NCBI GenBank assembly: GCA_024234165.1
Contig: JACKOP010000003.1
Span: 725,742-789,741 of the forward strand
Length of the DNA: 64,000 bases
Direction: 5' to 3'
DNA from: Pseudomonadales bacterium
GTDB taxonomy: Bacteria > Pseudomonadota > Gammaproteobacteria > Pseudomonadales > UBA5518
Part shown: positions 34,543 through 43,264 of the stretch, piece by piece
Numbering within the stretch: position 1 is the first letter of the stretch
Layout: the number at the start of each line of letters is the position of its first letter
Program-made: the position numbers and the translations under genes
The notes under the pieces: model-generated
Databases searched by the model: none
The model's input: the letters and a program-made list of their open reading frames with translations, nothing else
Told to the model about the DNA's origin: nothing

Positions 34543-35487
34543 TCAGAAGTTGCGCCGAAGATCCATGCCCCGATAGAGACTCGCCACCTCATCCGCGTAG
34601 CCGTTGAACATCAGCGTCGGCCGGCGCGCAGCGAAGAAGCCATCGCCGATGCGCCGCTCCGTGGCCTGGCTCCAGCGCGGATGATCGACCGTCGGATTCA
34701 CGTTGGCGTAAAAGCCGTACTCGTCCGGCGCCGCAATCGCCCAGGTGGTGGCCGGCTGCCTTTCGGTGAAACGGATCTTCACGATCGACTTGCCATTCTT
34801 GAAACCGTACTTCCACGGCACCATGAGCCGCAGCGGTGCGCCATTCTGATTCGGGAGCTCGCGCCCGTAGAGCCCGACGACCATCAGGGCCAGCGGGTGC
34901 ATCGCCTCATCGATGCGCAGGCCCTCGGTGTAGGGCCACTTGAGCACGTCGCTGCGCTCACCGGGCATCTGCGCCGGATCGAGGAGCGTCGTGAACTCGA
35001 CGTACTTCGCCCGCGACGTCGGCTTGAAGCGCCGGAGCAGATCGGCGAGCGGAAAGCCGATCCACGGGATCACCATGGACCACGCCTCGACGCAACGCAG
35101 GCGGTAGATGCGCTCTTCGAGAGGGTGCGGCTTGAGGATGTCCTCCAGGGTGAAACGGCCGGTCACTTCGGCTTCACCGGTGACCGTGACGCTCCAGGGG
35201 TGCGTGCGCAGGCTGCCGGCATTGGCAGCCGGATCGGTCTTGCTGGTGCCGAACTCGTAGAAATTGTTGTAGTTCGTGATCTCTTCCCGGGTATTGAGCT
35301 TGTCGGCAACGACGTAACGGGAATTGCGCTGGAAGTGCAGGGTGGGCGCTGGCGCTTCAGCCGCAGGTGCGGCCGCGGCCGCCGTTGCCGCGAGCGCGCC
35401 GATCAGCAGCTCACGGCGCGTCAGGTAGGCCGACTCGGACGTGATCTCGGAGGGCCGGGGGGTCGGAAAAGTCCGGTGGCGTTCCAT
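34543..35487 (-). CDS. msrP: MsrP, periplasmic protein-methionine-sulfoxide reductase
   Basis: A 314-residue molybdopterin enzyme that repairs oxidised Met in periplasmic proteins. It has a Tat signal (TRRELLIGALAA, residues 23-34) and the molybdenum ligand Cys in RLRCVEAWSMVIPW. The segment VPWKYGFKNGKSIVKI is typical. MsrQ, encoded next, supplies electrons. Together with the alpha subunit at 1512 it is a second molybdoenzyme in this window. An NNFYEF-type loop near residue 75 is also conserved. Confidence 0.95.
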   Translation of the reverse strand: MERHRTFPTPRPSEITSESAYLTRRELLIGALAATAAAAAPAAEAPAPTLHFQRNSRYVVADKLNTREEITNYNNFYEFGTSKTDPAANAGSLRTHPWSVTVTGEAEVTGRFTLEDILKPHPLEERIYRLRCVEAWSMVIPWIGFPLADLLRRFKPTSRAKYVEFTTLLDPAQMPGERSDVLKWPYTEGLRIDEAMHPLALMVVGLYGRELPNQNGAPLRLMVPWKYGFKNGKSIVKIRFTERQPATTWAIAAPDEYGFYANVNPTVDHPRWSQATERRIGDGFFAARRPTLMFNGYADEVASLYRGMDLRRNF

Positions 35488-35632
35488 GGCGGTAGCTCCG
35501 GAAATCGAGAATGCGCCGCATTATCCGTGGTACGGCTGCGCCTGTCACATCACGGTCGGGATCCGCCAGCGCTCGACCGTCAGCGACGCGCTGGCTGCCG
35601 TCGCCGGGCCGTCGACGCAGACCGCTCGTTGC

Positions 35633-35740
35633 GCGAGCTACAGCACTGCGACCGAACTCGTGGTCGACGGGGGCACTATCTCTTCGCAGTGCGTGTGATC
35701 AGGTCCTGGCGTCGGGGACTTCGGTTGCGAGCGGCAAGCG
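35633..35740 (+). repeat. ~108-bp segment shared with 11769-11878 (copy B), with SDR fragment
   Basis: Bases 35633-35698 encode the last ~21 codons of an SDR (ATELVVDGGTIS...) with its stop but no gene in front. Bases 35699-35740 are the real 3' end of the kinase gene. The match to copy A begins abruptly at 35633 and ends at 35740. Confidence 0.85.
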
Positions 35741-37057
35741 TATCCCGACGCCCAGCCCGCCAAGGCCGGCACGCCCCAGTACCAGTTCCCCGTGGTATGC
35801 AGCGACGATATCGCTGACGATCGCGAGCCCCAGCCCGTGACCCGGTGTCTGCTCGTCGAGGCGCATGCCACGGCTCAGTGCCTCGGTCTCGCGACCTTCG
35901 GCGATGCCCGGTCCGTCGTCCTCGACCTGGATGAGCAGCAGTTGCGACTGCTCCGTGATACGCAGGTCGACGCGCGAGCGTGCCCACTTGCAGGCGTTGT
36001 CGAGCAGGTTGCCGAGCAGTTCGAGCATATCGTCGCGCTCGAGCGCCAGCGTTGCGTCGGGCGCTTCCCACGTGATCGCGATGTCGCGCGCGTGCGCCTG
36101 CTGCAGCGCCCGGACCAGCAGCGGGAGTTCCTGCCGTGGCGCAAAGCGCAGCGCCCCGCGCAGAGCGCCGGCCGTGCGCGCACGGCCGAGTTCGCGCGTG
36201 ATGCGCTGCTGCATCTGTGCGATCTGCTCCAGCAGCTTCGTGCGCAGCGGTTCGTCGCTGCGTTCGGCGAGCGCGAGCAGCACCGCGAGCGGAGTCTTCA
36301 GCGCGTGGCCCAGGTTGCCGAGCGCCTGGCGCGAGCGCGCGAGCGACTGCGTGGTGTGTGCCAGCAGGCGGTTGATCGCAGCAACCAGCGGCTGCAGCTC
36401 GACCGCCACCGTGGCGTCGAGGCGATCGCGCCGGCCTTCGGTCAGCTCGTGTACCTGATGCCCCGCCTGACGCAGCGGGTCGAGCGCGCTGTGGCGCATC
36501 CAGGCGCGCTGCATCGCGGTCAGTGCCAGCACGGCGAATGCGCCCAGGCCAAGCAGCAGCAGGCCGATCCGGCGGAAATCGGCGAGCAGCGGCGCCACGT
36601 CGGCGGCAACCATGATCGCCAGTGACTGGCCATGACGGCGATAGTTTGTGCGCAGGCACAGCAGCCGCTGCCCCTGCGGCCCGGCAATGAGCCCCGGGAC
36701 CGCTCCCGCAATGTCGGGCACGGCGAGTTCATGGTCCCACAGCGAGCGCGAACGCCAGGTACCGGCTGCCGACACCACCACGAAGTAGCGTCCGGACAGC
36801 GGACGTTCGAACACGCGTGGCAGATGCTGGCGATCGATCCACAGCCCCTGCGGACCGCTGTTGATCGAGGCAAGCACCGTGCGTGCGTCATCCTCCAGCA
36901 GGCCGAGCGCGTGTTCGCGCAACGCGCGTTCGAACAGGACGGACGCGACCAGCGCGAGTGCGGCAGCGGTCAACAACAGGCTGGCGGCGAGTCCGATGCT
37001 CAGGCGCCGTGCGATCGATGCGCCGGCCAACTCAGGCCTCGCGGGGGCTTGTGTCAT
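35699..37057 (-). CDS. PhoQ-type sensor histidine kinase
   Basis: A 452-residue inner-membrane kinase. It has an N-terminal helix (LSIGLAASLLLTAAALALVA), a periplasmic sensor domain of ~125 residues, a second helix (LLLLGLGAFAVLAL), a HAMP-like region, the phospho-acceptor His in LGHALKTPLAVL, and an ATPase domain with NLLDNACKWA, DDGPGIA and GHGLGLAIVSDI. The HALKTPL form of the H-box is typical of the PhoQ and QseC-like subgroup. It overlaps the response regulator by 26 bases. The last 42 bases are duplicated at 11837-11878. Confidence 0.92.
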   Translation of the reverse strand: MTQAPARPELAGASIARRLSIGLAASLLLTAAALALVASVLFERALREHALGLLEDDARTVLASINSGPQGLWIDRQHLPRVFERPLSGRYFVVVSAAGTWRSRSLWDHELAVPDIAGAVPGLIAGPQGQRLLCLRTNYRRHGQSLAIMVAADVAPLLADFRRIGLLLLGLGAFAVLALTAMQRAWMRHSALDPLRQAGHQVHELTEGRRDRLDATVAVELQPLVAAINRLLAHTTQSLARSRQALGNLGHALKTPLAVLLALAERSDEPLRTKLLEQIAQMQQRITRELGRARTAGALRGALRFAPRQELPLLVRALQQAHARDIAITWEAPDATLALERDDMLELLGNLLDNACKWARSRVDLRITEQSQLLLIQVEDDGPGIAEGRETEALSRGMRLDEQTPGHGLGLAIVSDIVAAYHGELVLGRAGLGGLGVGIRLPLATEVPDART

Positions 37058-37712
37058 CGCGCAAGCGGTAGCCGAGTCCGCGCCGGGTCTCGATTGCGTC
37101 GCGTCCGAGCTTGCGTCGCAAGCGGTTCACCAGCACCTCGACCACGTTGCTGTCGCGCTCGGTTGCGCCGTCGTACAGGTGTTCCTCGATCGCAGCGCGC
37201 GACAGCATCCGCCCCGGATTCAGCATCAGCACGCGCAGCAGCCGGAACTCGGCAGCGCTGAGTTCGATCGTCCCGGCTCCCGTATCGACGCACTTGCGTT
37301 CCTCGTCCAGCATGAACCCGCCCGCGCTCAGGCGTGGCGTGTTGACCGAGCCGTGCTGGCGGCGCAGCAGCGCACGCACCCGCAGCAGCAGTTCGTCGGG
37401 ATGAAACGGCTTCGGGAGGTAGTCGTCGGCTCCGGCGCGCAACCCCGCGATACGATCGGCGAAGCTGTCGCGCGCCGTGAGGATCAGCACGGCGAGCGGC
37501 AGCCCGGCGCGGCGCCAATCGCCGAGCACGTCGATGCCGCTGCGCCCCGGCAGACCGAGGTCGAGGATCGCCAGGTCGTAGTTGTCGTCGTGGGCGCGCA
37601 GCGAGGCGTCACGCCCGTCGACGATCCAGTCGACGGCGTAACCTTCGTGGCGAAGCAGCGGCAACAGCTCGTCTGCCAGCGCGACGTTGTCCTCGACCAG
37701 GAGCAGACGCAT
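37032..37712 (-). CDS. PhoP/OmpR-family response regulator
   Basis: A 226-residue two-domain regulator. The receiver domain has the acidic pocket (LVEDN), phospho-acceptor Asp in LAILDLGLPG, Thr in LILTARD and Lys in LPKPFHPDE. The winged-helix domain ends with VEVLVNRLRRKLGRDAIETR and RGLGYRL. It lies between two PepSY genes upstream and the kinase gene downstream, all overlapping or nearly so. It probably binds the 11-base-spaced repeats at 38393 and controls its own operon. Confidence 0.94.
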   Translation of the reverse strand: MRLLLVEDNVALADELLPLLRHEGYAVDWIVDGRDASLRAHDDNYDLAILDLGLPGRSGIDVLGDWRRAGLPLAVLILTARDSFADRIAGLRAGADDYLPKPFHPDELLLRVRALLRRQHGSVNTPRLSAGGFMLDEERKCVDTGAGTIELSAAEFRLLRVLMLNPGRMLSRAAIEEHLYDGATERDSNVVEVLVNRLRRKLGRDAIETRRGLGYRLRDDTSPREA

Positions 37713-38017
37713 CAGTCCTCATCCTTGTCGCTCAGCAGGGTGCCGCTGCGGGCGTCGAACTCCAGTTCGCGCACACGCCCATCGCGGGTCAGCAGCTCGA
37801 GTTCATAGACCAGGGTGCCGCTTTCCCGTTCCAGGTCGGCTTCGAGCAGGGTGGCGTCGGGGTAACGGGTGCGTGCGCGCTCCAGCAGCTCCGCGAGCGC
37901 GAGCAGTTCGCCGCTGCGTCGCAGCTGCAGCGCTTCGTCGTGGCCGATGTCGCGGGCACTGCCCGTCGCGGCAGCGAGCAGCAGAACTGCTGCTGCCGCG
38001 ATGGGGCGTGCGTGCAT
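37712..38017 (-). CDS. PepSY-domain periplasmic protein (second copy)
   Basis: A 101-residue exported protein with a signal peptide (AAAAVLLLAAATGSA) and one PepSY-type repeat (LLEADLERESGTLVYELELL, ending EFDARSGTLL). PepSY domains bind proteases, metals or sensor kinases. The stop overlaps the response regulator ATG (ATGA). It starts six bases after its paralogue. The C-terminus is acidic (SDKDED), hinting at metal binding. It may act as an accessory to the kinase. Confidence 0.85.
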   Translation of the reverse strand: MHARPIAAAAVLLLAAATGSARDIGHDEALQLRRSGELLALAELLERARTRYPDATLLEADLERESGTLVYELELLTRDGRVRELEFDARSGTLLSDKDED

Positions 38018-38022
38018 GGGGT

Positions 38023-38331
38023 TCAGTCGTCCTTGCTGTCCTGCAGCACTTCTCCCGTGGCTGCATCGAGGTCTACATCCCACTTCTGGCCCTGGGGATC
38101 GCGAAGATCGACCTTGTAGATATAGCGACCGTATTCCTGCTCCAGCTCGGTTTCACCGATCGTTGCGCCCGGGTGCTTGGCCTGCGCGCTGGCGTTCAGC
38201 TCCTCGAACGACTTGATCTTGCCTTCCTGCAGCAGCTTCACGGCCTGGTCCGGGCCAATGTCCTCGCTGGCGAACGCGGCTCCCGAAGCGAGCAGAAGGA
38301 CGGCAGCGATGCGTGATGCGACGGTATTCAT
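38023..38331 (-). CDS. PepSY-domain periplasmic protein (first copy)
   Basis: A 102-residue exported protein with a signal ending AAFASEDIG and a PepSY repeat (GETELEQEYGRYIYKVDL, then VDLDAATGEVL). It ends in an acidic QDSKDD tail. The ATG at 38331 has AGGAG in front; a frame 11 codons longer is less likely. It is the first gene of the PepSY-PepSY-regulator-kinase operon. It and the next gene are likely tandem duplicates that have diverged. Confidence 0.87.
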   Translation of the reverse strand: MNTVASRIAAVLLLASGAAFASEDIGPDQAVKLLQEGKIKSFEELNASAQAKHPGATIGETELEQEYGRYIYKVDLRDPQGQKWDVDLDAATGEVLQDSKDD

Positions 38332-38353
38332 GAGGTACTCCTGTTTCACTGGT

Positions 38354-38370
38354 GTTGCCACCATGGCAAC
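38354..38370. promoter_or_regulatory. GTTGCCA/TGGCAAC hairpin in the PepSY leader
   Basis: A perfect 7-bp inverted repeat with a CCA centre, just upstream of the ribosome site of the first PepSY gene. It could be an operator or an mRNA hairpin. Confidence 0.35.
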
Positions 38371-38392
38371 GAGTACAGGTTAGCCAGTGTCG

Positions 38393-38409
38393 CTGAACCG
38401 AAGCTGAAC
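38393..38409 (-). promoter_or_regulatory. Candidate response-regulator box: two GTTCAG repeats, 11-bp period
   Basis: On the minus strand, GTTCAG occurs twice with five bases between (38409-38404 and 38398-38393). An 11-bp direct-repeat period is the hallmark of OmpR/PhoB-family binding sites. It lies about 60-80 bases upstream of the first PepSY ATG, fitting autoregulation by the PhoP-type regulator. Confidence 0.6.
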
Positions 38410-38428
38410 GATTCGCTGCAAGTTTTCT

Positions 38429-38839
38429 TCACCGATGGTATTCACCCATCGCTTCGGGCTGGCGTACCAGTTCCAGCACGCGCAGCGTGATCGCGCGCCC
38501 GCCGGGAACCACCCACGCGATCGATTGCCCGACTGCAACGCCGAGCAATGCACTGCCGATCGGTGCCAGTACCGACACCGTGCCGGGTTGGCCTGCACCG
38601 TCGGGGTACACCAGCGTCAGTTCGTACTCCTTGCCGCTGTTGTCATCACGGAAACGCACGGTGGAGTTCATCGTGACGATATTGGGCGGCATCTCCTCCG
38701 GCTCGACCACGGTCGCGCGGTCGAGTTCGGCCTGCAGCGCGTCGATTCCGGGCATGCGGCGGGCGGCCTCGCCGTTCAGATGGCGCTCGACGCGTTCCAG
38801 GTCGAGGCTGGAGACGGTGATCGGGGGTGGTGTCGACAT
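38429..38839 (-). CDS. rnk: Rnk, regulator of nucleoside diphosphate kinase (GreA/B C-terminal-like)
   Basis: A 136-residue protein of the Rnk family, related to the C-terminal domain of GreA/GreB. It binds RNA polymerase but lacks the coiled-coil tip needed for cleavage. The N-terminal part (ISSLDLERVERHL-like) and the FKBP-like C-terminal domain (VTMNSTVRFRD, VYPDGAG, VSVLAPIGSALLGVAVG) are typical. The start at 38839 is chosen because the sequence upstream is not protein-like. It stands alone in the leftward direction. Confidence 0.88.
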   Translation of the reverse strand: MSTPPPITVSSLDLERVERHLNGEAARRMPGIDALQAELDRATVVEPEEMPPNIVTMNSTVRFRDDNSGKEYELTLVYPDGAGQPGTVSVLAPIGSALLGVAVGQSIAWVVPGGRAITLRVLELVRQPEAMGEYHR

Positions 38840-39006
38840 GACGGAATCCTCTGGATGTGCATATGGCCCGATCCGGACGGCAACAGGGCGGCCGATGGCC
38901 AGGCGGTTGCCGAACGGATGCGTGCGGGATGCGCCCATGGTAAACGTGCCGGAGGTGCGTTCATAGCCTCTTGCCGCTCTTGCCGCTCTTGCCGGTTTCC
39001 CGGCGA

Positions 39007-40170
39007 TCAGGAATCCAGGGTGCGTCTGAAGCGTCGCAGCGCGATTGCTGCTGCCAGCAGCAGGAACAGCAGCAGCGGGCCGGTGTGTGTCACGACGTCG
39101 GCGAATCCGGCGCCCTTCAGCATGATCGCGCGCACGATGCGCAGGAAGTGCGTGAGCGGCAGCAACTCGCCGAGTGTCTGCGCCCATTGCGGCATGCCGC
39201 GAAACGGGAACATGAAGCCCGAAAGCAGTATCGACGGCAGGAAGAAGAACAGCGTCATCTGCATCGCCTGCATCTGGTTGCGCGCCACCGTGGAGATCAG
39301 ATAACCCAGCGTGGCCACGCAGGCAATGAACAGCGCGATCATCACCGACAGCAATGCGTAGGAGCCGAGCATCGGCACGTGGAACACCGCATGCGAGACG
39401 CCGAGGATGATCAGCACCTGCACTGCGCCCATGCCGGCGTACGGCAGCACCTTGCCGAACATCACTTCGAGCGGCGTCACCGGCATCGCGAGCAGGTTCT
39501 CCATCGTGCCGCGTTCGGATTCGCGCGTGAGTGCCAGCGCCGGCATCATCACCATCGTCATGGTCAGGATCACGCCGAGCAGTCCGGGCACGGTGTTGTA
39601 CTGCGAGATGCCTTCGGGGTTGTAGCGTCGGTGCGTGACGAGTTCGAACGCCGGGTTGCCCGGGTCCGTTCCGGCTGCGGCCAGACGCTCGTTTGCGAGT
39701 GCACTGCGCACCAGCATCTCGGTAGTGGCGATCGCGTTCGACGACGCCGCCGGGTCGGTGGCGTCCGCCTCGAGCAGCACGCGCGGACGCTCGCCGCGCA
39801 GCAGCCGATACGTGAAGTCCTCCGGAATCGTCACCACGAAAGCCACTTCGCCGCGCAGCAGTTCACGGTCACCCGCGTGGCGCCCGGCATGCTGGCCTTG
39901 CAGTTCGAAGTAGCCCGAGTTCGCGAATGCGTTCACCACGGCGCGGCTGTAGGCGCTGTGGTCCTGCACGAACAGCGCCGTAGGCAGGTGCCTGGGGTCG
40001 CTGTTGATCGCGAAACCGAAGATCACCAGCTCGATCAGCGGCACGCCGAGGATCATGCCGAAGGTCACGCGGTCACGGCGCAACTGGATGAATTCCTTGA
40101 TCAGCACCGCGAGTACGCGCGACAGCGACATGCCGTTGCCGCGCGGCCAGAGTTTCCAGCGCGTGCTCAA
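39007..40170 (-). CDS. ABC-2 type transporter permease
   Basis: A 387-residue membrane permease of the YhhJ/YbhR type. One helix lies at the N-terminus (FGMILGVPLIELVIFGFAI), followed by a large periplasmic domain, then five helices in the C-terminal half (for example LLSVMIALFIACVATLGYLI). It joins the ATPase and HlyD-like proteins to export drugs or other small molecules. The ATG overlaps the ATPase stop by four bases. It is the last gene of the three-gene operon. Confidence 0.88.
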   Translation of the reverse strand: MSTRWKLWPRGNGMSLSRVLAVLIKEFIQLRRDRVTFGMILGVPLIELVIFGFAINSDPRHLPTALFVQDHSAYSRAVVNAFANSGYFELQGQHAGRHAGDRELLRGEVAFVVTIPEDFTYRLLRGERPRVLLEADATDPAASSNAIATTEMLVRSALANERLAAAGTDPGNPAFELVTHRRYNPEGISQYNTVPGLLGVILTMTMVMMPALALTRESERGTMENLLAMPVTPLEVMFGKVLPYAGMGAVQVLIILGVSHAVFHVPMLGSYALLSVMIALFIACVATLGYLISTVARNQMQAMQMTLFFFLPSILLSGFMFPFRGMPQWAQTLGELLPLTHFLRIVRAIMLKGAGFADVVTHTGPLLLFLLLAAAIALRRFRRTLDS

Positions 40171-41087
40171 GGTCGCTCCCCGGTCCGGCGCGAGCGCAGC
40201 AGGTGGATGAACAGGTCTTCCAGCGAAGTCTCGTCTTCGGTCCAGCTCAGCGCGGGATTGTCGCGATACGGTGTGATCGCTGCCATCAGTGCGGCGTGGT
40301 CAGTGCCGGTGAGGTGCAGCGCCTCACCGAACGGCGTGACTTCATCGACGCCATCGAGGCTCTCTAGCGTCGGGCGCAGCGCGACGACACCCGGACCCCG
40401 CACTGTGACGGTGTGCAGGCCGGCTCCCGCTATCAGTTCCGGTATCGTGCCGTCGGCGAGGATGACGCCGTCCATGATGTAGACGATGCGATGGCAGCGT
40501 TCGGCCTCGTCCATGTAGTGTGTCGAGACCAGTACGGTCACGCCGGCATCCGCGAGCCGATGGATCTCGTCCCAGAATTCCCGACGTGCCTGCGGATCTA
40601 CGCCCGCGGTCGGCTCGTCGAGCAGCAGCAGCTTGGGCTCGTGCATCACGCAGGCGGCCAGCGCGAGGCGCTGCTTCCAGCCACCCGAGAGCGAGGCGGC
40701 CAACTGGTGGCGGCGAGCACTGAGCCCACTTTGCGCCAGCGTCTGCGCGACGCGTGCAGCCCGCGGACGCAGGTCGTAGAGGCGCGCGACGAAATCGAGG
40801 TTCTCTTCGACCGTGAGGTCCTCGTAGAGCGAGAAGCGCTGCGTCATGTAGCCGGTCTGGCGCTTGATCGCTGCGGCATCGCGCTTCACGTCGAAACCGA
40901 GGCAGCTCCCTTCGGCTGCATCGGGGCGCAACAGGCCGCACAGCATGCGGATCGTCGTCGTCTTGCCGCTGCCGTTGGGTCCGAGGAATCCCACGATCTC
41001 GCGCTCGCGCACCTGCAGATCGATGCCGTGGACAACCGTGCGATCAGCGAAGCGCTTGGTGAGCCCGCGCACGTCGATGACGTTCAT
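40167..41087 (-). CDS. ABC transporter ATP-binding protein
   Basis: A 306-residue single ABC ATPase. Walker A is GPNGSGKTTT, the signature is SLSGGWKQRLALA, Walker B is KLLLLDEPTAGVD, and the H-loop is STHYMDEAERC. The GGWKQR signature is typical of ABC-2 exporters like YbhF. The ~90 residues after the ATPase core form a regulatory extension. It overlaps both neighbours by four bases, so stoichiometric translation is likely. Confidence 0.93.
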   Translation of the reverse strand: MNVIDVRGLTKRFADRTVVHGIDLQVREREIVGFLGPNGSGKTTTIRMLCGLLRPDAAEGSCLGFDVKRDAAAIKRQTGYMTQRFSLYEDLTVEENLDFVARLYDLRPRAARVAQTLAQSGLSARRHQLAASLSGGWKQRLALAACVMHEPKLLLLDEPTAGVDPQARREFWDEIHRLADAGVTVLVSTHYMDEAERCHRIVYIMDGVILADGTIPELIAGAGLHTVTVRGPGVVALRPTLESLDGVDEVTPFGEALHLTGTDHAALMAAITPYRDNPALSWTEDETSLEDLFIHLLRSRRTGERP

Positions 41088-42031
41088 GGTGCAGCGGGCA
41101 GCGTGACGTCGACGATCTGTCCCGGCGCGAGCAGTCGGGCGTCGCCGATCGGTTCCGCCTCGACCAGCACCACGAGTTTCTGCCGGTTTTCGACCGAGTA
41201 GATCTGTGGCGGCGTGAACTCGGGCGCAGCCGCGATGAAGTTCACACGAGCCTGCAGCGCCTGCGAGCAGGAATCACAGCTCACTGCGAGCAGATCGCCG
41301 ATTCGCACCCGGGCGATGCGCGGCTCCGGAACGAACACGCGCAGCTTGCGGTTCGCGTCCGGCAGCAGCATCAGTACCGGTGCCGACGGTCCGGCAATTT
41401 CTCCCGGGTAGCGGATCACGGTCTCGATGCGACCGTTCGCCGGTGCACTCAGCGTGCGTTGCCCGAGCCGCCATTCGGCATCGTTCAGCTCTGCCCGTGC
41501 AGCGTCGACCACGCGCCGCGCGGCCTCGATTTCCTGCACACGCGCGGCTATCCCGGCAACCTGCAGGCTGGCTTCGATTTCGCTGAGACGCGCCTTCGCC
41601 ACATCGTGTGCGGTGCGCGCCTGGTCGAGCGCGGACTGGCTCTGTACGCGGCGACGCACGAGGTCGCCGATACGCTCCAGATCCAGCCCGGCCTGCGCGA
41701 GGTCGGCGCGCGCTGCGGCCCGGCTGGCCTCGATCACGGCAATTTCCTCGGCGCGCTTGCCGGTGGTCAGGTTGCCGAGCCGCGCCTCGGTTTCGGCGAC
41801 GCGTGCGCGTGCTGCCTCCAGCGCGTAGTGCGCATCGGCGCTGTCCAGGGTGACGAGCGCATCGCCTGCACGCACGCTGTCGCCACGGCGGATTGCCAGC
41901 GATTCCACGCGCGCTGCCGCGATCGGTGCGATGAAAACGGTTTCGCCTTCGATATAGCCGCTCAGTGGGGGCTCGGCGTTGCTGCAGAATACCTGTGCGA
42001 TCAGTGCGAAACCGCACAACCACTCGACCAT
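41084..42031 (-). CDS. HlyD-family membrane-fusion protein
   Basis: A 315-residue periplasmic adaptor. It has an N-terminal signal or anchor (WLCGFALIAQVFCSNAE), a barrel-sandwich half (GYIEGETVFIAPIAAARVES), a long alpha-hairpin rich in Ala and Arg (residues 65-185) and a second lipoyl half (LSAPANGRIETVIRYPGE). It links the ABC-2 pump to an outer-membrane channel, which is not encoded here. ATG at 42031 is preferred because GGAG lies upstream; an ATG 14 codons earlier is less likely. It is the first gene of the leftward operon, divergent from pstS. Confidence 0.86.
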   Translation of the reverse strand: MVEWLCGFALIAQVFCSNAEPPLSGYIEGETVFIAPIAAARVESLAIRRGDSVRAGDALVTLDSADAHYALEAARARVAETEARLGNLTTGKRAEEIAVIEASRAAARADLAQAGLDLERIGDLVRRRVQSQSALDQARTAHDVAKARLSEIEASLQVAGIAARVQEIEAARRVVDAARAELNDAEWRLGQRTLSAPANGRIETVIRYPGEIAGPSAPVLMLLPDANRKLRVFVPEPRIARVRIGDLLAVSCDSCSQALQARVNFIAAAPEFTPPQIYSVENRQKLVVLVEAEPIGDARLLAPGQIVDVTLPAAP

Positions 42032-42136
42032 CCGGGCTTTCTCCGTTGCGGGCAAGCGCGCAATATAGTGCAAAAGCGTCGCAGCCGGTGCCGGCAGCCG
42101 TTCAGGGCTTCCCGTACGATCAGAGCGGCGCGTGTC

Positions 42137-42170
42137 TCGTCATATTCCTGTCACATGGCCGAAATAGACT
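42137..42170 (+). promoter_or_regulatory. PHO box and -10 of the pst operon
   Basis: TCGTCAT-ATTC-CTGTCAC (42137-42154) is a near-consensus PHO box: two 7-base direct repeats at 11-bp spacing. TAGACT at 42165-42170, ten bases further on, is at the normal place for the -10 of a PhoB-activated promoter. This also argues that the open frame before 42203 is not coding. Confidence 0.8.
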
Positions 42171-42202
42171 TCACGCAGCATTCGTTGAAATGGTGTGAAG
42201 AC

Positions 42203-43255
42203 ATGTCGACAGGATTCACGAAACGTCTCGTGTTGGCGACTGTGGCCGGCGTAGTGCTCGCCTCGTGCGTGGAGGCGGCCGAAGTGACCGGTGCGGGCGC
42301 TTCCTTTCCCGCACCGATCTACGCCCGGTGGGCCGATGCCTACCAGAAGGCCACCGGCAACCGCGTCAACTACCAGTCGATTGGCTCGGGCGGTGGCATC
42401 AAGCAGATCATCGCAGGGACTGTCGACTTCGGTGCTTCCGACATGCCGCTCAAGCCCGAGGCGCTGGAGAAGGACGGTCTCATGCAGTTTCCAGCGGTCA
42501 TCGGCGGAGTCGTGCCGGTGGTGAACCTCCCGGGCGTGAAGCCGGGTGAACTCAAGCTGACTGGCGCGGTGCTGGCCGACATCTACCTTGGCAAGATTGT
42601 CCGGTGGAACGACTCGGCGATCGCCGGGCTGAACCCGGGTCTTGCGCTACCGGACAGAGGCATTGCCGTGGTGCACCGTGCCGACGGTTCGGGCACCACC
42701 TTCATCTTTACCAGTTACCTGTCCAAGGTCAGTACCGCGTGGCAACAGCAGGTCGGCGAAGGCGCGGCGGTGCAATGGCCGGCAAGGGGAGGGCTCGGTG
42801 GCAAGGGCAACGAGGGCGTCTCTGCCTTCGTCCAGCGTGTGCCCGCATCGATCGGTTACGTCGAGTACGCCTACGCCAGGCAGAACCAGCTCGCACACGT
42901 CATCTTGAAGAATGGCGCCGGTGTTTTCGTCGAGCCGGTCGATGCGAGTTTCAGGGCCGCGGCCGCGAATGCCGACTGGAGCCAATCGGCCTTCTACGCG
43001 GTCCTGACCGACCAACCGGGCAAGGATTCCTGGCCGATCACCGGCGCTACCTTCATTCTGGTGCACAAGGTGCAGGACAAGCCCGCGCAGACAGCGGAAG
43101 TCATCCGGTTCTTCGACTGGGCGTACAGGAACGGTGGCAAGATGGCGCAGGACCTCCATTACGTGCCGTTGCCCGACAGCCTGGTCGAATTGGTCCACGG
43201 TGCGTGGGGCCAGATCAAGGATGCGCCCGGCAACTCCGTCACCGCCGACAAGTAG
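42203..43255 (+). CDS. pstS: PstS, phosphate-binding periplasmic protein
   Basis: A 350-residue high-affinity phosphate-binding protein with a signal peptide (LVLATVAGVVLASCVEAA). The opening GAGASFPAPIYARWADAY, the phosphate-contact segments GSGGGIKQI and FGASDMPL, and RADGSGTTFIFTSYL are typical. The start at 42203 is chosen because the PHO box lies directly in front; a frame open upstream contains the promoter. It is the first gene of the pstSCAB-phoU-phoBR cluster. A Cys in VLASC could be a lipobox, but what follows it is unusual. Confidence 0.95.
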   Translation: MSTGFTKRLVLATVAGVVLASCVEAAEVTGAGASFPAPIYARWADAYQKATGNRVNYQSIGSGGGIKQIIAGTVDFGASDMPLKPEALEKDGLMQFPAVIGGVVPVVNLPGVKPGELKLTGAVLADIYLGKIVRWNDSAIAGLNPGLALPDRGIAVVHRADGSGTTFIFTSYLSKVSTAWQQQVGEGAAVQWPARGGLGGKGNEGVSAFVQRVPASIGYVEYAYARQNQLAHVILKNGAGVFVEPVDASFRAAAANADWSQSAFYAVLTDQPGKDSWPITGATFILVHKVQDKPAQTAEVIRFFDWAYRNGGKMAQDLHYVPLPDSLVELVHGAWGQIKDAPGNSVTADK

Positions 43256-43264
43256 ATTGCACCC

